From Erythrobacter litoralis HTCC2594 (GTDB lineage: Bacteria > Pseudomonadota > Alphaproteobacteria > Sphingomonadales > Sphingomonadaceae): 64,000 nt of DNA. Positions 18,401 to 26,882 of this stretch are shown here, piece after piece. The notes beneath the pieces are model-generated. The model searched no databases, had not been told where the DNA came from, and worked only from the letters and a program-made list of their open reading frames with translations. The translations under genes and the position numbers were made by a program. The stretch spans positions 1,431,501 to 1,495,500 of the forward strand of contig NC_007722.1 in assembly GCF_000013005.1 (NCBI RefSeq), given 5' to 3'. Within the stretch, counting starts at the first letter, position 1. Each line of letters begins with the position of its first letter.

Positions 18401-18911
18401 GCGACAGTTCGACATAAAGCCGCTCGGGAAAGAGTGCCTGCAGGCGGTCGCAATAGGCTTCGGCGTGGTCCTTCTGGCCTTCTGCCAGCAGCTGCGTGAC
18501 CCCGCCCTCGCTCGCGCCGGTCAGCGCAATCAGGCCTTCGGTGCGGCCGTCGAAATCGTCGAGCGAAACATGCGGCACCAGTTCGACCGGCCGCTCCAGA
18601 TGCGCCTTGCTGACCAAGTGACAGAGATTGAGATAGCCCGCTTCGTCCTGTGCATAGAGCGGCAAGTGATCGATTGCGTCCGAGCCTGGCCGAGCCACGC
18701 CCACCAAGGCTCCAATGATCGGCTGGATACCCTCGTCGCGACAGGCCCCGGCAAAGGCCACCGCGCCGTAGAGCCCGTTGCGGTCGCAAATCGCGATGGC
18801 TGGAAAGCCGCGTTCCTTCGCCAGTTTCGCCAGCGCCTTCGGATCGATCGCGCCTTCGAGCATCGAATAGCTCGACAGGACGCGTAGAGGGACGAAGGGA
18901 GCGAAGGCCAT
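15420..18911 (-). CDS. dnaE: DNA polymerase III alpha subunit, replicative
   Basis: The catalytic chain of the replicase, 1163 residues, the usual length for DnaE1. In order one sees an N-terminal PHP domain (FVPLRVLSSYSMLEGAI), the polymerase palm with GPGRGSGAGSLVAW and the metal-binding aspartates of PDFDIDFCE near residue 400, the fingers (GVFQLESEGMRR, and GYGFNKSHAAAYALL), and the C-terminal OB domain. The first PHP metal-binding histidine is replaced by serine (RVLSSYS), as in proteobacterial alpha subunits that rely on DnaQ for proofreading. The ATG at 18911 was chosen over an upstream frame because it gives the conserved N-terminus. It is not the error-prone DnaE2. Confidence 0.97.
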   Translation of the reverse strand: MAFAPFVPLRVLSSYSMLEGAIDPKALAKLAKERGFPAIAICDRNGLYGAVAFAGACRDEGIQPIIGALVGVARPGSDAIDHLPLYAQDEAGYLNLCHLVSKAHLERPVELVPHVSLDDFDGRTEGLIALTGASEGGVTQLLAEGQKDHAEAYCDRLQALFPERLYVELSRRGNAVEQAAEEALVDLAYARDLPLVATNPANFAEPGFHKAHDAMLCIAGSYKIHEEDRPRTDQQAWVKSDRMMGEIFEDLPEATANTLVIAQRCAYAPPYRDPILPSLAGDLEGEERMLRELSTKGLEKRLEPYEDLSDEDREEYFERLDYEIGIINRMGFPGYFLIVADFIQWAKDHGIPVGPGRGSGAGSLVAWALTITDLDPIRLGLLFERFLNPERVSMPDFDIDFCETRRGEVIRYVQERYGHDKVAQIITFGKLKARAVLRDVGRIVDYGYNRTDRLCKMVPNHPTDPWTLPRALNGSAEFKAEYSNDNDTKALIDLAMQLEGLPRNSSTHAAGVVIGDRPLSQLVPLYRDPRSDMPVTQFDMKHVESSGLVKFDFLGLKTLSVLQKAVDLLEKRGIDVDLGALAWDDPAVYELMKSGNTVGVFQLESEGMRRTLTAVKPTKFEDIIALVSLYRPGPMDNIPLFGKRKAGLEPIEYPHPKLEEILAETYGIFVYQEQVMQAAQILAGYSLGDADLLRRAMGKKNQAEMDKQRAIFVEGCAKVSDIDADKANELFDLINKFAGYGFNKSHAAAYALLAYQTAWLKAHYPEEFYAASMCFDMHQSEKLAVFVDDARRYPLVEGGIVVAPPDINASEAEFTVERTDDGYAVRYALAGIRNVGEKAMDAIVREREANGVFESLGDLFDRLPQGAMNSRQLEALIAAGALDGLEPNRGKLAANVDLLLATADAAIRERTSGQEALFGGDLAAEDTLRLKDAEDWDRPTRMAKERENFGFYFSEHPVEHFRDVASANGARPYASLMTGGAPAGGRSKAMMAAMVEKVNIGTTRRGAQFVRADFSDSSGQFSAACFEDSLVESFKTWAADGTCVLLTVELDSPSPDEPPRITVRGARPLNTVAGSQRMLMTLDVASEDAIAELALALQLGEAGHGEVRVRLNLGEGMVASMRLGHDFRLDGKLAEQLQAIPGIANVRLVPKAGPQGRRFNKAA

Positions 18912-18996
18912 GGCTTCACTATGGTGAGCCGCGCGGGATTCGCAAAGGCTGCGGATCACCGCTTGGGGATAATCCAGTCGACAATGACCGCTTTAA

Positions 18997-19078
18997 CGTC
19001 ACCCCCGCGCAGGCGGGGGTCCAGCTGACTTTTGCATTTGGCAATCAAAGCTGGATTCCCGCCTTCGTGGGAATCACG
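18997..19078. repeat. REP-like inverted doublet without cargo
   Basis: The left arm begins cgtcacccccgcgcaggc. The right arm, reverse complemented, begins cgtgattcccacgaaggc, and both continue into a ccagct tail. About 22 bases separate them. The left arm is nearly identical to the 32-bp repeats around the GIY-YIG gene at 53203-53577. It occupies the gap between the dnaE start and the following small membrane protein gene. Confidence 0.82.
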
Positions 19079-19087
19079 GAGTGGGTC

Positions 19088-19432
19088 TTAAAGCGCGCTT
19101 TCCTCTCGCTGCTTCGCCGCTGCGATCTTCTTGCGCGTTTCGCGCACTTGCGAGAATGCGCCGTAGACGACCAGGGCGGCGAGGAAGATCCACACCCAGA
19201 CCGGAATATCCTGCCCGAAAATGGCGAGATAGATATAGGCCGATACGAAGAAGAACCCCGCCGCCATCGTCGGCAGCACTGTCGACTTGCCGGCCCGCGC
19301 GTTCTTCACCAGCCACGCGATCGAGCCGAGGAAAAACGGGATCGCGCCAACATAGATGGCCACGAACACATAGGGGTTCACGTTGTACTGCGCGCCTTGC
19401 GCCAGGATCCATTCGTTGATTGCTTCGAGCAT
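19088..19432 (-). CDS. Small three-helix membrane protein, unknown
   Basis: A 114-residue protein with three hydrophobic stretches (about residues 22-42, 55-72 and 77-93) and a basic, lysine-rich C-terminal tail (RETRKKIAAAKQREE). I recognise no family. The gene lies between a palindromic repeat and the glutathione peroxidase gene, on the same strand as both neighbours. It is likely real because of its length, composition and codon pattern, but no function can be proposed. Confidence 0.65.
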   Translation of the reverse strand: MLEAINEWILAQGAQYNVNPYVFVAIYVGAIPFFLGSIAWLVKNARAGKSTVLPTMAAGFFFVSAYIYLAIFGQDIPVWVWIFLAALVVYGAFSQVRETRKKIAAAKQREESAL

Positions 19433-19485
19433 GGCTCAAATCCCCATCTGAATATGCCCGTTGTTCGGATCGCGCACCCCCAAGG

Positions 19486-19965
19486 TTACAGCAGCTTCTC
19501 GACATGCCTGGCGATCGAGCTTGGCGAATCCTGCGGGGCGAAGCGCTTCACGACATTGCCTTCGCGATCGATCAGGAACTTGGTGAAGTTCCACTTGATC
19601 CCGGTCGAGCCCATCAGGCCTTCCGCCTCCCCCTTCATCCAGTCGAACACCGGCGAGGCGTCGGGGCCATTGACTTCGACCTTTTCCATCAGCGGGAAGG
19701 TGACACCGAAATTGACTTTGCAGAACTCTGCGATCTCGTCGGCGCTGCCCGGCTCTTGCGCCCCGAACTGGTTGCAGGGGAAGCCGAGCACTTCGAAGCC
19801 CTGGTTTTTGTATTGCTGGTAGAGCTCTTCGAGACCGTCATATTGCGGGGTGAAACCGCATTTGCTGGCGGTGTTCACCACCAACAGCACCTTGCCCTTC
19901 TTCTCGGCGAGATCGAGCTCTTCGCCGCGATTGGTGGTGACGGTGAAATCGGCAATGGTGGTCAT
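19486..19965 (-). CDS. Glutathione peroxidase family protein
   Basis: A 159-residue thiol peroxidase that reduces hydrogen peroxide or lipid peroxides with glutathione or thioredoxin. The active-site cysteine is Cys36 in NTASKCGFTPQY. The catalytic glutamine and tryptophan regions are visible as GFPCNQFGAQEPG and WNFTKFLID. It has cysteine and not selenocysteine. The ATG at 19965 overlaps the stop of the upstream secreted-protein gene by four bases (ATGA), so translation is coupled. Confidence 0.95.
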   Translation of the reverse strand: MTTIADFTVTTNRGEELDLAEKKGKVLLVVNTASKCGFTPQYDGLEELYQQYKNQGFEVLGFPCNQFGAQEPGSADEIAEFCKVNFGVTFPLMEKVEVNGPDASPVFDWMKGEAEGLMGSTGIKWNFTKFLIDREGNVVKRFAPQDSPSSIARHVEKLL

Positions 19966-20495
19966 TCGGGAGTCGCTTTCGGTCGATACAGGAGATCGAA
20001 GGACGTCTGCCACGAAAGCCCATGGTCCGTCGAGGATTCTCCGTGCTGGCGGACACTGCCATCGTTGTTGGGCGTATAGGTCATGCGGATCAGTTGGTGC
20101 GGCGCTACCGGCGTCGGCCAGTTGCCGGTCAGCACCATGCTCCCTTCGGCCAGCCCGCCGCTGAACTCCACCGCGCCGGGTGCCGAGCCGACCCATTTCT
20201 GGTGCCACATCCCGCTGGCCGGATCGACATGGTTGAGACTGGTTCCGCCAGCGCCGCGCAAGGGCATCCAGTTTTCCAGCACCGCACAGCCCCCGTGCTT
20301 GCGCTCGATGCGGCTGTCGGCGACCTTGGTGTCGCGCCCGTTGGGAAAGACCTCCCATTCGCCGACCCAGAAATCGAACTGGCCATGGGCCTCGCTCTGG
20401 CAGCCGGGCGGTGGCGAAGCAGGAAGCGTCGGCGGCGTTGCGGCCTGCGCAGTGACAGCATGGAGCGCGAATGCGAGAAGCAGTGATGTCGGCAT
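19962..20495 (-). CDS. Secreted DUF1579-like protein
   Basis: A 177-residue protein with a signal peptide ending at about AQA-A (residue 18). The mature region contains FDFWVGEWEVFPNG, a pattern found in DUF1579-type proteins, and alternates short beta strands rich in glycine and tryptophan, as expected of a lipocalin-like barrel. It is translationally coupled to glutathione peroxidase through a 4-base overlap. A shared role in envelope oxidative stress is only inference. Confidence 0.65.
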   Translation of the reverse strand: MPTSLLLAFALHAVTAQAATPPTLPASPPPGCQSEAHGQFDFWVGEWEVFPNGRDTKVADSRIERKHGGCAVLENWMPLRGAGGTSLNHVDPASGMWHQKWVGSAPGAVEFSGGLAEGSMVLTGNWPTPVAPHQLIRMTYTPNNDGSVRQHGESSTDHGLSWQTSFDLLYRPKATPE

Positions 20496-20592
20496 GATGT
20501 CCCCCTCGGTTAAGGAAGAGTGCCAGACGGGTCACGCCCAAGCAATGCCAGCCCTTATCGACCAGCGGCGCCCGGTATTCGGCAGAAACGCC

Positions 20593-20871
20593 CTATTCGC
20601 GCGGGAAATCGCTGCGCGCGGCCAAATGCGCGGCTTCGGCGGCGGAATATTCGCGGTCGCCGGCTTTCTCGATCACATAGTCGTCGCGCGTTTCCTCCGG
20701 CAGAAGCATGAGATGCCGGATGATGTCCGCGAATGTGCCGCGGCGCAGCGCCTTCGCGCCGTCGAGCACACCGTCGCCGTCATCGGCCTTGTGCAGCGCG
20801 GCGCGGTCGTCCCAGGCAATGGTGCCGGTCGATAGCGGGGTGTCGCCGAAAGCGGTGGGATGGTCTGACAT
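20593..20871 (-). CDS. Short hypothetical protein
   Basis: A 92-residue acidic protein without signal peptide or membrane segment, starting at the ATG at 20871 behind a good gagg site. It contains the phrase KALRRGTFADIIRHLMLLPEE, which should form a helix. No family is recognised. It lies just upstream of lolD on the same strand, separated by less than 60 bases, and is probably a real short gene. Confidence 0.55.
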   Translation of the reverse strand: MSDHPTAFGDTPLSTGTIAWDDRAALHKADDGDGVLDGAKALRRGTFADIIRHLMLLPEETRDDYVIEKAGDREYSAAEAAHLAARSDFPRE

Positions 20872-20921
20872 CAATTCCTCCTATTCAAGGGGATAACGCG
20901 CCACATGACACTTGGGTCCGC

Positions 20922-21596
20922 CTATTCGAGCACGCCTTCGTGCAAGCGCACCACACGGTCCATCTTGCTCGCCAGCCGTTCGTTATGCGTGGCGATCAGC
21001 GCCGCGCTGCCCTCGCCTCGCACAAGTTGCAGGAACTGGTCGAGCACAGCGTCGGATGTGTGTTCATCCAGATTGCCGGTCGGCTCGTCGGCAAGGATCA
21101 GGTCGGGCTTGTTGGCGAGGCCCCGCGCGACCGCGACGCGCTGCTGTTCGCCACCGGAAAGCTGGCTCGGCCGGTGATCGAGCCGCGCGCCCAGTCCCAG
21201 TGCCGTGAGCAATTCCTGCGCCCGTACCTCGGCCGCCTCGCGGCTCTTGCCCGCGATCATCTGCGGAAGCACCACGTTCTCCAGCGCGTTGAAATCGGGC
21301 AGCAGGTGATGGAACTGATAGACGAAACCAAGGTGGTCGCGCCGCAAGGTCGTGCGCGCCCCGGAGTCCGATTTCTCCGCCGCCGTCCCCGCAATTACGA
21401 TTTCGCCGCCGAAGCCGCCCTCGAGCAGGCCGACAGCCTGCAGCAGGGTCGACTTGCCGGAACCGGAAGGACCCAGCAGCGCGACGATCTCGCCCGGCTG
21501 CACCGCCAGGTCGATACCACGCAGCACGTCGATCCGGGTGCCGCCTTGCTCGAAGCTGCGGGTCACACCGCGCAATTCGACGACAGCCTTACTCAT
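20922..21596 (-). CDS. lolD: Lipoprotein-releasing ABC transporter ATP-binding protein
   Basis: LolD powers the release of outer-membrane lipoproteins from the inner membrane to LolA. The 224-residue ATPase has Walker [10 protein letters not shown] near residue 40, the LolD-typical [15 protein letters not shown], signature [15 protein letters not shown], and Walker [13 protein letters not shown]. Its start overlaps the end of the permease gene by eight bases, so both subunits are made from one message. The numerous predicted lipoproteins of this window would be its cargo. Confidence 0.93.
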   Translation of the reverse strand: MSKAVVELRGVTRSFEQGGTRIDVLRGIDLAVQPGEIVALLGPSGSGKSTLLQAVGLLEGGFGGEIVIAGTAAEKSDSGARTTLRRDHLGFVYQFHHLLPDFNALENVVLPQMIAGKSREAAEVRAQELLTALGLGARLDHRPSQLSGGEQQRVAVARGLANKPDLILADEPTGNLDEHTSDAVLDQFLQLVRGEGSAALIATHNERLASKMDRVVRLHEGVLE

Positions 21597-22836
21597 AGCG
21601 CAGCACCTGAACCGGATCGGTGCCCGAAGCCTTGAGCGCGGGGTAAAGCGTCGCGAGGAAGCTCAGCACCAGCGCGAGAACCACGATGCCGATGATCTCG
21701 ACCGGATCGGCCTTCGCCGGAAGCGTCGAGAGGAAGCGGACTTCGGGGTCCCACAATTCCTGACCCGTCACGAACGCGATCACATCGACGATCGGTTCGC
21801 GGAAATAGAGCACAATCGTTCCCAGCAGGAGCCCCGCAAAGGTTCCGATCGCGCCGACCGTGAAACCGGTCGTCACGAAAATCTTGAGCAGCGATTTTCG
21901 CGTCGCGCCCATGGTTCGCATGATGGCGATATCGCGAGTTTTTGCGCGCACCAGCATCACGAGGCTCGAGAGGATATTGAACGCCGCCACCAGCACCATG
22001 AAGCTGAGCGCGAAGAACATCGCCACCCGCTCGACCTGCAAGGCTTCGAAGATCGAGCTGTTGATCTGCTGCCATGTGCGAACCTGGGCTATTCCGGAAA
22101 GTTTTGCCTCTACCGGAGCCATGATTTCCGCCACATTGTCGGCATCTTCGGTCTTCACTTCGATCATGCCGATGGTGTCGCCGGTCAGCAGCAGCGTCTG
22201 CGCGTCGGGGATCGGCATGACCATGAAGGCCTGGTCGTAGTCGTAGAGCCCGACCTCGAAGATGGCAGCGACCTCGTAGCCGACCTGCCGCGGCACTGTG
22301 CCGAAGGGCGTGGAGCGCCCTGCGGGATTGATGATCGTCACCACATCGCCAACCCGCGCGCCGATGTTCTCGGCCAGCCGCGCCCCTATCGCCACGACGC
22401 TCGCCTCGGGCTGCAGTCGCTGCAGGTTGCCGAGCACGACCTTGTCGGACAGTTCGGCGATATCCTCCTGCGTGTTGCCGCGCACGAAGACGGCCTCGAC
22501 CCGGCCGTTGAAAGTCACCAGCAGGGGCTGTTCGATCAGCGGCGAGGCTTCGGTGACGCCGGGCGTATCGCGCACTTCCTCGAGAATGCTTTCCCAATTG
22601 TCGAGACGGCCGCCATAGGCCTGTACGATCGCATGGCCATTCACGCCGACGATCTTGTCGAGCAGCTCGGCGCGGAAGCCGTTCATCACGCTCATCACGA
22701 TCACCAGCATGGCGACCGACAGCATCACGACGCCGACGCTGATCCCGGCGACGAGCGCGATGAATGCCTCGCCCCTGCCGGGTAGCAGGTAACGCTTGGC
22801 GATGGTCCATTCGAAGGGGCTGAGCAGCAAAGGCAT
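21589..22836 (-). CDS. Lipoprotein-releasing ABC transporter permease (LolC/LolE/LolF type)
   Basis: A 415-residue inner-membrane permease with one N-terminal transmembrane helix, a large periplasmic domain and three C-terminal helices. Family phrases include [19 protein letters not shown] at the start, [38 protein letters not shown], and the C-terminal [19 protein letters not shown]. Only one permease gene is next to lolD here, so the transporter may be a LolF-like homodimer instead of the LolC/LolE pair of enterobacteria. The ATG at 22836 fixes the usual N-terminus. The gene is divergent from purF. Confidence 0.92.
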   Translation of the reverse strand: MPLLLSPFEWTIAKRYLLPGRGEAFIALVAGISVGVVMLSVAMLVIVMSVMNGFRAELLDKIVGVNGHAIVQAYGGRLDNWESILEEVRDTPGVTEASPLIEQPLLVTFNGRVEAVFVRGNTQEDIAELSDKVVLGNLQRLQPEASVVAIGARLAENIGARVGDVVTIINPAGRSTPFGTVPRQVGYEVAAIFEVGLYDYDQAFMVMPIPDAQTLLLTGDTIGMIEVKTEDADNVAEIMAPVEAKLSGIAQVRTWQQINSSIFEALQVERVAMFFALSFMVLVAAFNILSSLVMLVRAKTRDIAIMRTMGATRKSLLKIFVTTGFTVGAIGTFAGLLLGTIVLYFREPIVDVIAFVTGQELWDPEVRFLSTLPAKADPVEIIGIVVLALVLSFLATLYPALKASGTDPVQVLRYE

Positions 22837-23001
22837 TCCGATTGGTTGCTTGTGCCCACGCCTTAGAAATCCCTTCCTGTCTGCGCAATGAAATCCGCGA
22901 AGGTTATAACCGGGTAAGGATTGCGGTTCTTCGCCCCTTGTAATCGTGTCGTAACATCGCCATTGGGTTCGCGCACGGGGGCAGCAGCAGGCGCGACGGT
23001 C

Positions 23002-24474
23002 ATGATCACCAGCCATCCCTTTTACGACGAGCACGGCGACAAGCTGCGCGAAGAATGCGGAGTCTTCGGCGCAATCAATGCCACCGATGCATCCGCCGCG
23101 ACCGCGCTCGGGCTGCATGCCCTGCAGCATCGCGGGCAGGAAGCCGTCGGCATCACCAGCTTCGATGGCGAACACTTCTACCAGCGTCGCGGGCTCGGCC
23201 ACGTCGCGGAAAACTTTTCCTCGCCTGAGGCGATAGCCGAGTTGCCCGGCACCATGGCCGGCGGGCACGTGCGCTATTCGACCACCGGCGGGGCCGGCCT
23301 GCGCAATGTCCAGCCACTCTATGCCGACCTCGCCTTCGGCGGTTTCTCGATAGCGCATAACGGCAATATCTCGAACGCCGAGACGCTGCGCGCGGAACTT
23401 GTCGCCAAGGGCGCGATCTTCCAGTCGACGAGCGACACCGAAGTCATCATCCACCTGGTGGCAACGAGCCGCTATCCGACCCTGCGCGATCGGCTGGTCG
23501 ACGCCCTGCGCCTCGTCGAAGGCGCCTATGCGCTGATCGTGATGACGCCCGAAGGCATGATCGCCTGCCGCGATCCTCTCGGCATTCGCCCGCTGCAGAT
23601 GGGTCGGATGGGCAATGCCGTGGCTTTCGCCAGCGAAACTGTCGCCTTCGATGTCGTCGGCGCGAAATTCGATCGGCAGGTCGAGCCGGGCGAACTGATC
23701 GAAGTCGATTTCGACGGCAATGTCACGAGCTTCCGACCGTTCGGCGAAGGCGCGGCGCGGCCCTGTATCTTCGAGCATGTCTATTTCAGCCGCCCGGACT
23801 CGATCTTCGACGGGCGCAGCGTTTACGAAGCGCGCAAGGCCATCGGCCAGCAACTCGCGATCGAAAGCCCCTGCGACGCCGATCTGGTCGTTCCCGTTCC
23901 CGACAGCGGCGTGCCTGCTGCCATCGGCTATGCGCAGCAATCGGGCGTGCCTTTCGAACTCGGCATCATCCGCAGTCACTATGTCGGACGCACCTTCATC
24001 CAGCCTTCCGATGGCGCGCGGCATTCGGGCGTGAAGCGCAAGCACAATGCCAATCGCGCCCTCGTCGAAGGCAAGCGGATCGTGCTGATCGACGATTCCA
24101 TCGTTCGCGGCACCACCTCGATGAAGATCGTCGAGATGATGCGTGAAGCCGGGGCGACCGAGGTCCACTTCCGCGTCGCCAGCCCGCCTACCGCGCATAG
24201 CTGCTTCTACGGGGTCGATACGCCAGAGCGGAGCAAGCTGCTCGCCGCTCGAATGGACGTCGAGCCGATGCGCGAATTCATTCGCGCCGACAGCCTCGCC
24301 TTTGTTTCCATCGACGGCCTGTACCGCGCCGTGGGCGAGAAGCCGCGCAACAGCAATTGTCCGCAATTCTGCGATGCCTGCTTCACCGGCGATTACCCCA
24401 CCTCGCTGACCGACCTGAGCATGAAGCAGGACGGCGCGGCGCAGCTTTCTTTTCCTGTCAACAAAGTCGCTTAA
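23002..24474 (+). CDS. purF: Amidophosphoribosyltransferase
   Basis: PurF makes phosphoribosylamine from PRPP and glutamine, the first committed step of purine synthesis. From the ATG at 23002 the protein has 490 residues, with an 18-residue propeptide before the nucleophilic Cys19 (EECGVFGAI). The glutaminase domain continues with the oxyanion and glycine loops. The PRPP motif is VLIDDSIVRGTTS. The C-terminal CPQFCDACFTGDYP carries cysteines of the 4Fe-4S cluster found in the Bacillus-type enzyme. guaB of the same pathway is also in the window. The next gene starts directly after the stop. Confidence 0.96.
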   Translation: MITSHPFYDEHGDKLREECGVFGAINATDASAATALGLHALQHRGQEAVGITSFDGEHFYQRRGLGHVAENFSSPEAIAELPGTMAGGHVRYSTTGGAGLRNVQPLYADLAFGGFSIAHNGNISNAETLRAELVAKGAIFQSTSDTEVIIHLVATSRYPTLRDRLVDALRLVEGAYALIVMTPEGMIACRDPLGIRPLQMGRMGNAVAFASETVAFDVVGAKFDRQVEPGELIEVDFDGNVTSFRPFGEGAARPCIFEHVYFSRPDSIFDGRSVYEARKAIGQQLAIESPCDADLVVPVPDSGVPAAIGYAQQSGVPFELGIIRSHYVGRTFIQPSDGARHSGVKRKHNANRALVEGKRIVLIDDSIVRGTTSMKIVEMMREAGATEVHFRVASPPTAHSCFYGVDTPERSKLLAARMDVEPMREFIRADSLAFVSIDGLYRAVGEKPRNSNCPQFCDACFTGDYPTSLTDLSMKQDGAAQLSFPVNKVA

Positions 24475-25188
24475 ATGACTGAACAGAAATCTCTTTCGGG
24501 CAAGATTGCCCTCGTCACCGGCGCGTCCAAGGGAATTGGCGCAGCCACGGCCAAGGCGCTCGGTGCAGCAGGCGCGCACGTGATCCTGACCGCTCGCGAC
24601 GTGCGCGGGCTGGAGGAGGTCGAGGACGCGATCCACGATGCGGGGAGCAGTTCCACCATCGCCCCGGTCGACCTGACCGAAACGGACGGCGTCGCCCGGC
24701 TCGCCTCGGCGGTGGCGGGACGCTGGGATGCACTCGATATTCTTGTGATTTCAGCGGCCTATCTGCCGCACCTCACACCGGTGACACAGATCGACCAGAA
24801 GCAGTTCAACCAGGCGCTGACGATCAATGTCCTCGCGACGCAGGCGTTGCTGGCCAATTTCGATCCGCTGCTCAAGCGGGCCGAGGCAGGGCGCGTGATC
24901 GGGCTCACCAGCAGCGTCGGCGCCACCCCCCGCGCCTTCTGGTCTGCCTACGGCTCCAGCAAAGCCGCCTTCGACAATCTGCTCGATAGCTATGCGCAGG
25001 AAGTCGAAAAGGTCGGCAACATCCGCGTCGCTATCGTCGACCCGGGCGCGACGCGCACGCAAATGCGCGCCAAGGCCTATCCGGGGGAAGACCCCAAAAC
25101 GGTTAAGTCCCCGGATGAAGTCGCTGAAAGACTTGTTGAATTGCTTGGCGAAGACTTCGAAACCCGCCACCGCGAACGGGTTGGTTAA
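24475..25188 (+). CDS. Short-chain dehydrogenase/reductase
   Basis: A 237-residue classical SDR. The nucleotide-binding motif is TGASKGIGAA (residues 15-24). The expected NNAG motif is altered to ISAAY. The catalytic serine (GLTSSVGAT) and the YxxxK motif (SAYGSSKAAF) are intact. The ATG follows the purF stop without any gap, so it is transcribed with purF. The substrate cannot be deduced. The same arrangement of purF and an SDR is, as I remember, common in sphingomonads. Confidence 0.88.
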   Translation: MTEQKSLSGKIALVTGASKGIGAATAKALGAAGAHVILTARDVRGLEEVEDAIHDAGSSSTIAPVDLTETDGVARLASAVAGRWDALDILVISAAYLPHLTPVTQIDQKQFNQALTINVLATQALLANFDPLLKRAEAGRVIGLTSSVGATPRAFWSAYGSSKAAFDNLLDSYAQEVEKVGNIRVAIVDPGATRTQMRAKAYPGEDPKTVKSPDEVAERLVELLGEDFETRHRERVG

Positions 25189-25280
25189 TGCGGCTTAACC
25201 GCCGTTGATTACCTGCGGGTAAACTGCGGTCGTCCACATAGACCTTTCACGCGCGCACCCATGCGCTTGGAGTAGGCGGG

Positions 25281-25640
25281 ATGACCAAGCAGGACACCAA
25301 CGAGCGATACGAGCTTGCGGCGCAGGAAGATCGCTGCGCCCCGCGCACGAAGCTTTCGATCCCGGCGCAGCTACGGCCGTCGGGTGGTCGCCGCTATCAT
25401 ACGGTGGTACACGATCTATCGATCTCCGGCTTCAGCGCGGCTGCCATCAATCGCATGCACGAAGGCCAGGTGTGCTGGCTCACCCTGCCCGGCCTCGAAT
25501 CGCTGATGGCCAAGGTCATCTGGTGGGACAATTGCACCGTCGGCTGCGCGTTCGAGGACCTGCTCAGCCCGATTGTCCACGACGACATCCTGCGTCGTTA
25601 CACCGGCAAGGCCGGCCAGTGGTACGATCCCTTCGCTTAG
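25281..25640 (+). CDS. PilZ domain protein (c-di-GMP receptor candidate)
   Basis: A 119-residue single-domain PilZ protein. Both c-di-GMP contacts are present: the RxxxR motif Arg18-Arg22 (DRCAPR) and the D/NxSxxG motif Asp45-Gly50 (HDLSISG). The remaining barrel shows GQVCWLTLPGLESLMAKVIWW. It therefore probably binds cyclic di-GMP and acts as a small adaptor, for instance for motility or polysaccharide control. No diguanylate cyclase or flagellar gene is nearby. It converges on the serine hydrolase gene. Confidence 0.88.
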   Translation: MTKQDTNERYELAAQEDRCAPRTKLSIPAQLRPSGGRRYHTVVHDLSISGFSAAAINRMHEGQVCWLTLPGLESLMAKVIWWDNCTVGCAFEDLLSPIVHDDILRRYTGKAGQWYDPFA

Positions 25641-25652
25641 GGGGCGCGGACG

Positions 25653-26882
25653 CTACTCAGCCGCGTCTGCCCCTGCCCGTGCTTCCATGATCGGACCCGC
25701 GCGGCGATCCACCGCATCGCGTACCGCCTGGTAGAACCGCTCTCGCTCGGCCCCGACGCCATCGGCATCGGTGGCGGTCGGCCAGTTGGAGTTCGAAGCG
25801 ATCACGAGCTTGCGCGCCGGGTCGATGAAGATCCCCTGCCCGAAAATACCCTGCGCGGCATAGGCGCCGTCGTCATAGGTCCACCATTGGTAGCCGTAGC
25901 CTTTGCCGGGCGCGCCGATATCGGCTGATTTCACCGTCGCTTCTGCGAACCAGCCTCTGGGCACGACACGCTCGCCACCTGCCACGCCGTCCTGCAGCAC
26001 GAATAGTCCGAAGCGCGCCATGTCGCGCGTCGCCGCCTGGATGCAGCACCCGCTGATTTCATGTCCCGTAGCACCGAGCAACCAGGTCGCGTCCTGCTGC
26101 ATACCGAAGGGCTTCCAGATTTTCTCGGACAGGTATTCGGCCAGCGGCTTGCCCGTGGCTTCGCTCACCAGCACGCCGATGAGATTGGTCTCGCCGGTCT
26201 TATAGACCCATTTCTCGCCCGCAGGCGCCTCGCGCGGGAGCTGGCGCATGTAACTCACCGTCACGTCGAGACCGTTCTCGGCGCGATGATCGTTGAATTG
26301 GGCGACGTCGGACTGCGGATCGGTGTAATCCTCGTTCCACCGCACCCCGCTGGTCATCGTAAGCAATTGCTTGATCGAGACGTCCTCGTAAGGACTGCCC
26401 TCCAGCCCGACGATATATTTGGTGACGGGATCGTCGATGCTCTCGATCGCGCCATCCTGCAGTGCCGCGCCGACCATGGTCGAGGTGAGGCTCTTGGCGA
26501 CGGAAAAGCTCGTCCACTTGCCGTCTTTGTCGAAGCCGAGGCCATAGCGTTCGAGCACGATCTTGCCATCATGCAATATCACCAGCGCGGAGGTGCGCTG
26601 GCTGGCGAAATAGGCATCGAGATCGAAATCCATCTCCAGCGGCAGGCCCTCCGGCAGCGGATAGGGGTCGCCGCCCGCTTCGATGGTGCGCGTTTCGGCC
26701 AGCACCGGCAATGCGTCCATCGCCCGGAAGGCGGCATCGCGCTGCTCGACCGACCAGAACAGCACGTTGCGATCGGTCGGGAGATTGGCCAGCAGCGCTC
26801 TCTGGTCATCGTCGAGCGTCGCATAGCCGACGCCCGTTGCAGCGGCGATGACGGCCAGTCCGCCCAGGATCCATTTCTTCAC
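25653..26882 (-). CDS. Serine hydrolase, class C beta-lactamase-like
   Basis: A 409-residue protein of the penicillin-binding/esterase EstB-like superfamily. The N-terminus KKWILGGLAVIAAATGVGYA is a signal anchor. The catalytic SxxK is in SFSVAKSLTSTM, the second motif is the tyrosine of VYKTGETN, and the C-terminal strand is GQGIFIDPARKLVIA. The GTG start at 26882 overlaps the stop of the cfa-like gene as GTGA. Such proteins are usually esterases or peptidases with broad substrates; resistance to beta-lactams is not implied. Confidence 0.85.
   Translation of the reverse strand: MKKWILGGLAVIAAATGVGYATLDDDQRALLANLPTDRNVLFWSVEQRDAAFRAMDALPVLAETRTIEAGGDPYPLPEGLPLEMDFDLDAYFASQRTSALVILHDGKIVLERYGLGFDKDGKWTSFSVAKSLTSTMVGAALQDGAIESIDDPVTKYIVGLEGSPYEDVSIKQLLTMTSGVRWNEDYTDPQSDVAQFNDHRAENGLDVTVSYMRQLPREAPAGEKWVYKTGETNLIGVLVSEATGKPLAEYLSEKIWKPFGMQQDATWLLGATGHEISGCCIQAATRDMARFGLFVLQDGVAGGERVVPRGWFAEATVKSADIGAPGKGYGYQWWTYDDGAYAAQGIFGQGIFIDPARKLVIASNSNWPTATDADGVGAERERFYQAVRDAVDRRAGPIMEARAGADAAE

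Noticed and set aside
16578-18887. A 769-codon open frame antisense to dnaE
   Set aside because: It is complementary to the certain dnaE coding region. Long open antisense frames are expected in GC-rich genes, and the translation shows no domain.
18912-18996. tRNA or small RNA in the gap upstream of dnaE
   Set aside because: No cloverleaf, promoter or terminator was recognisable. Only the palindromic repeat further on explains structure here.
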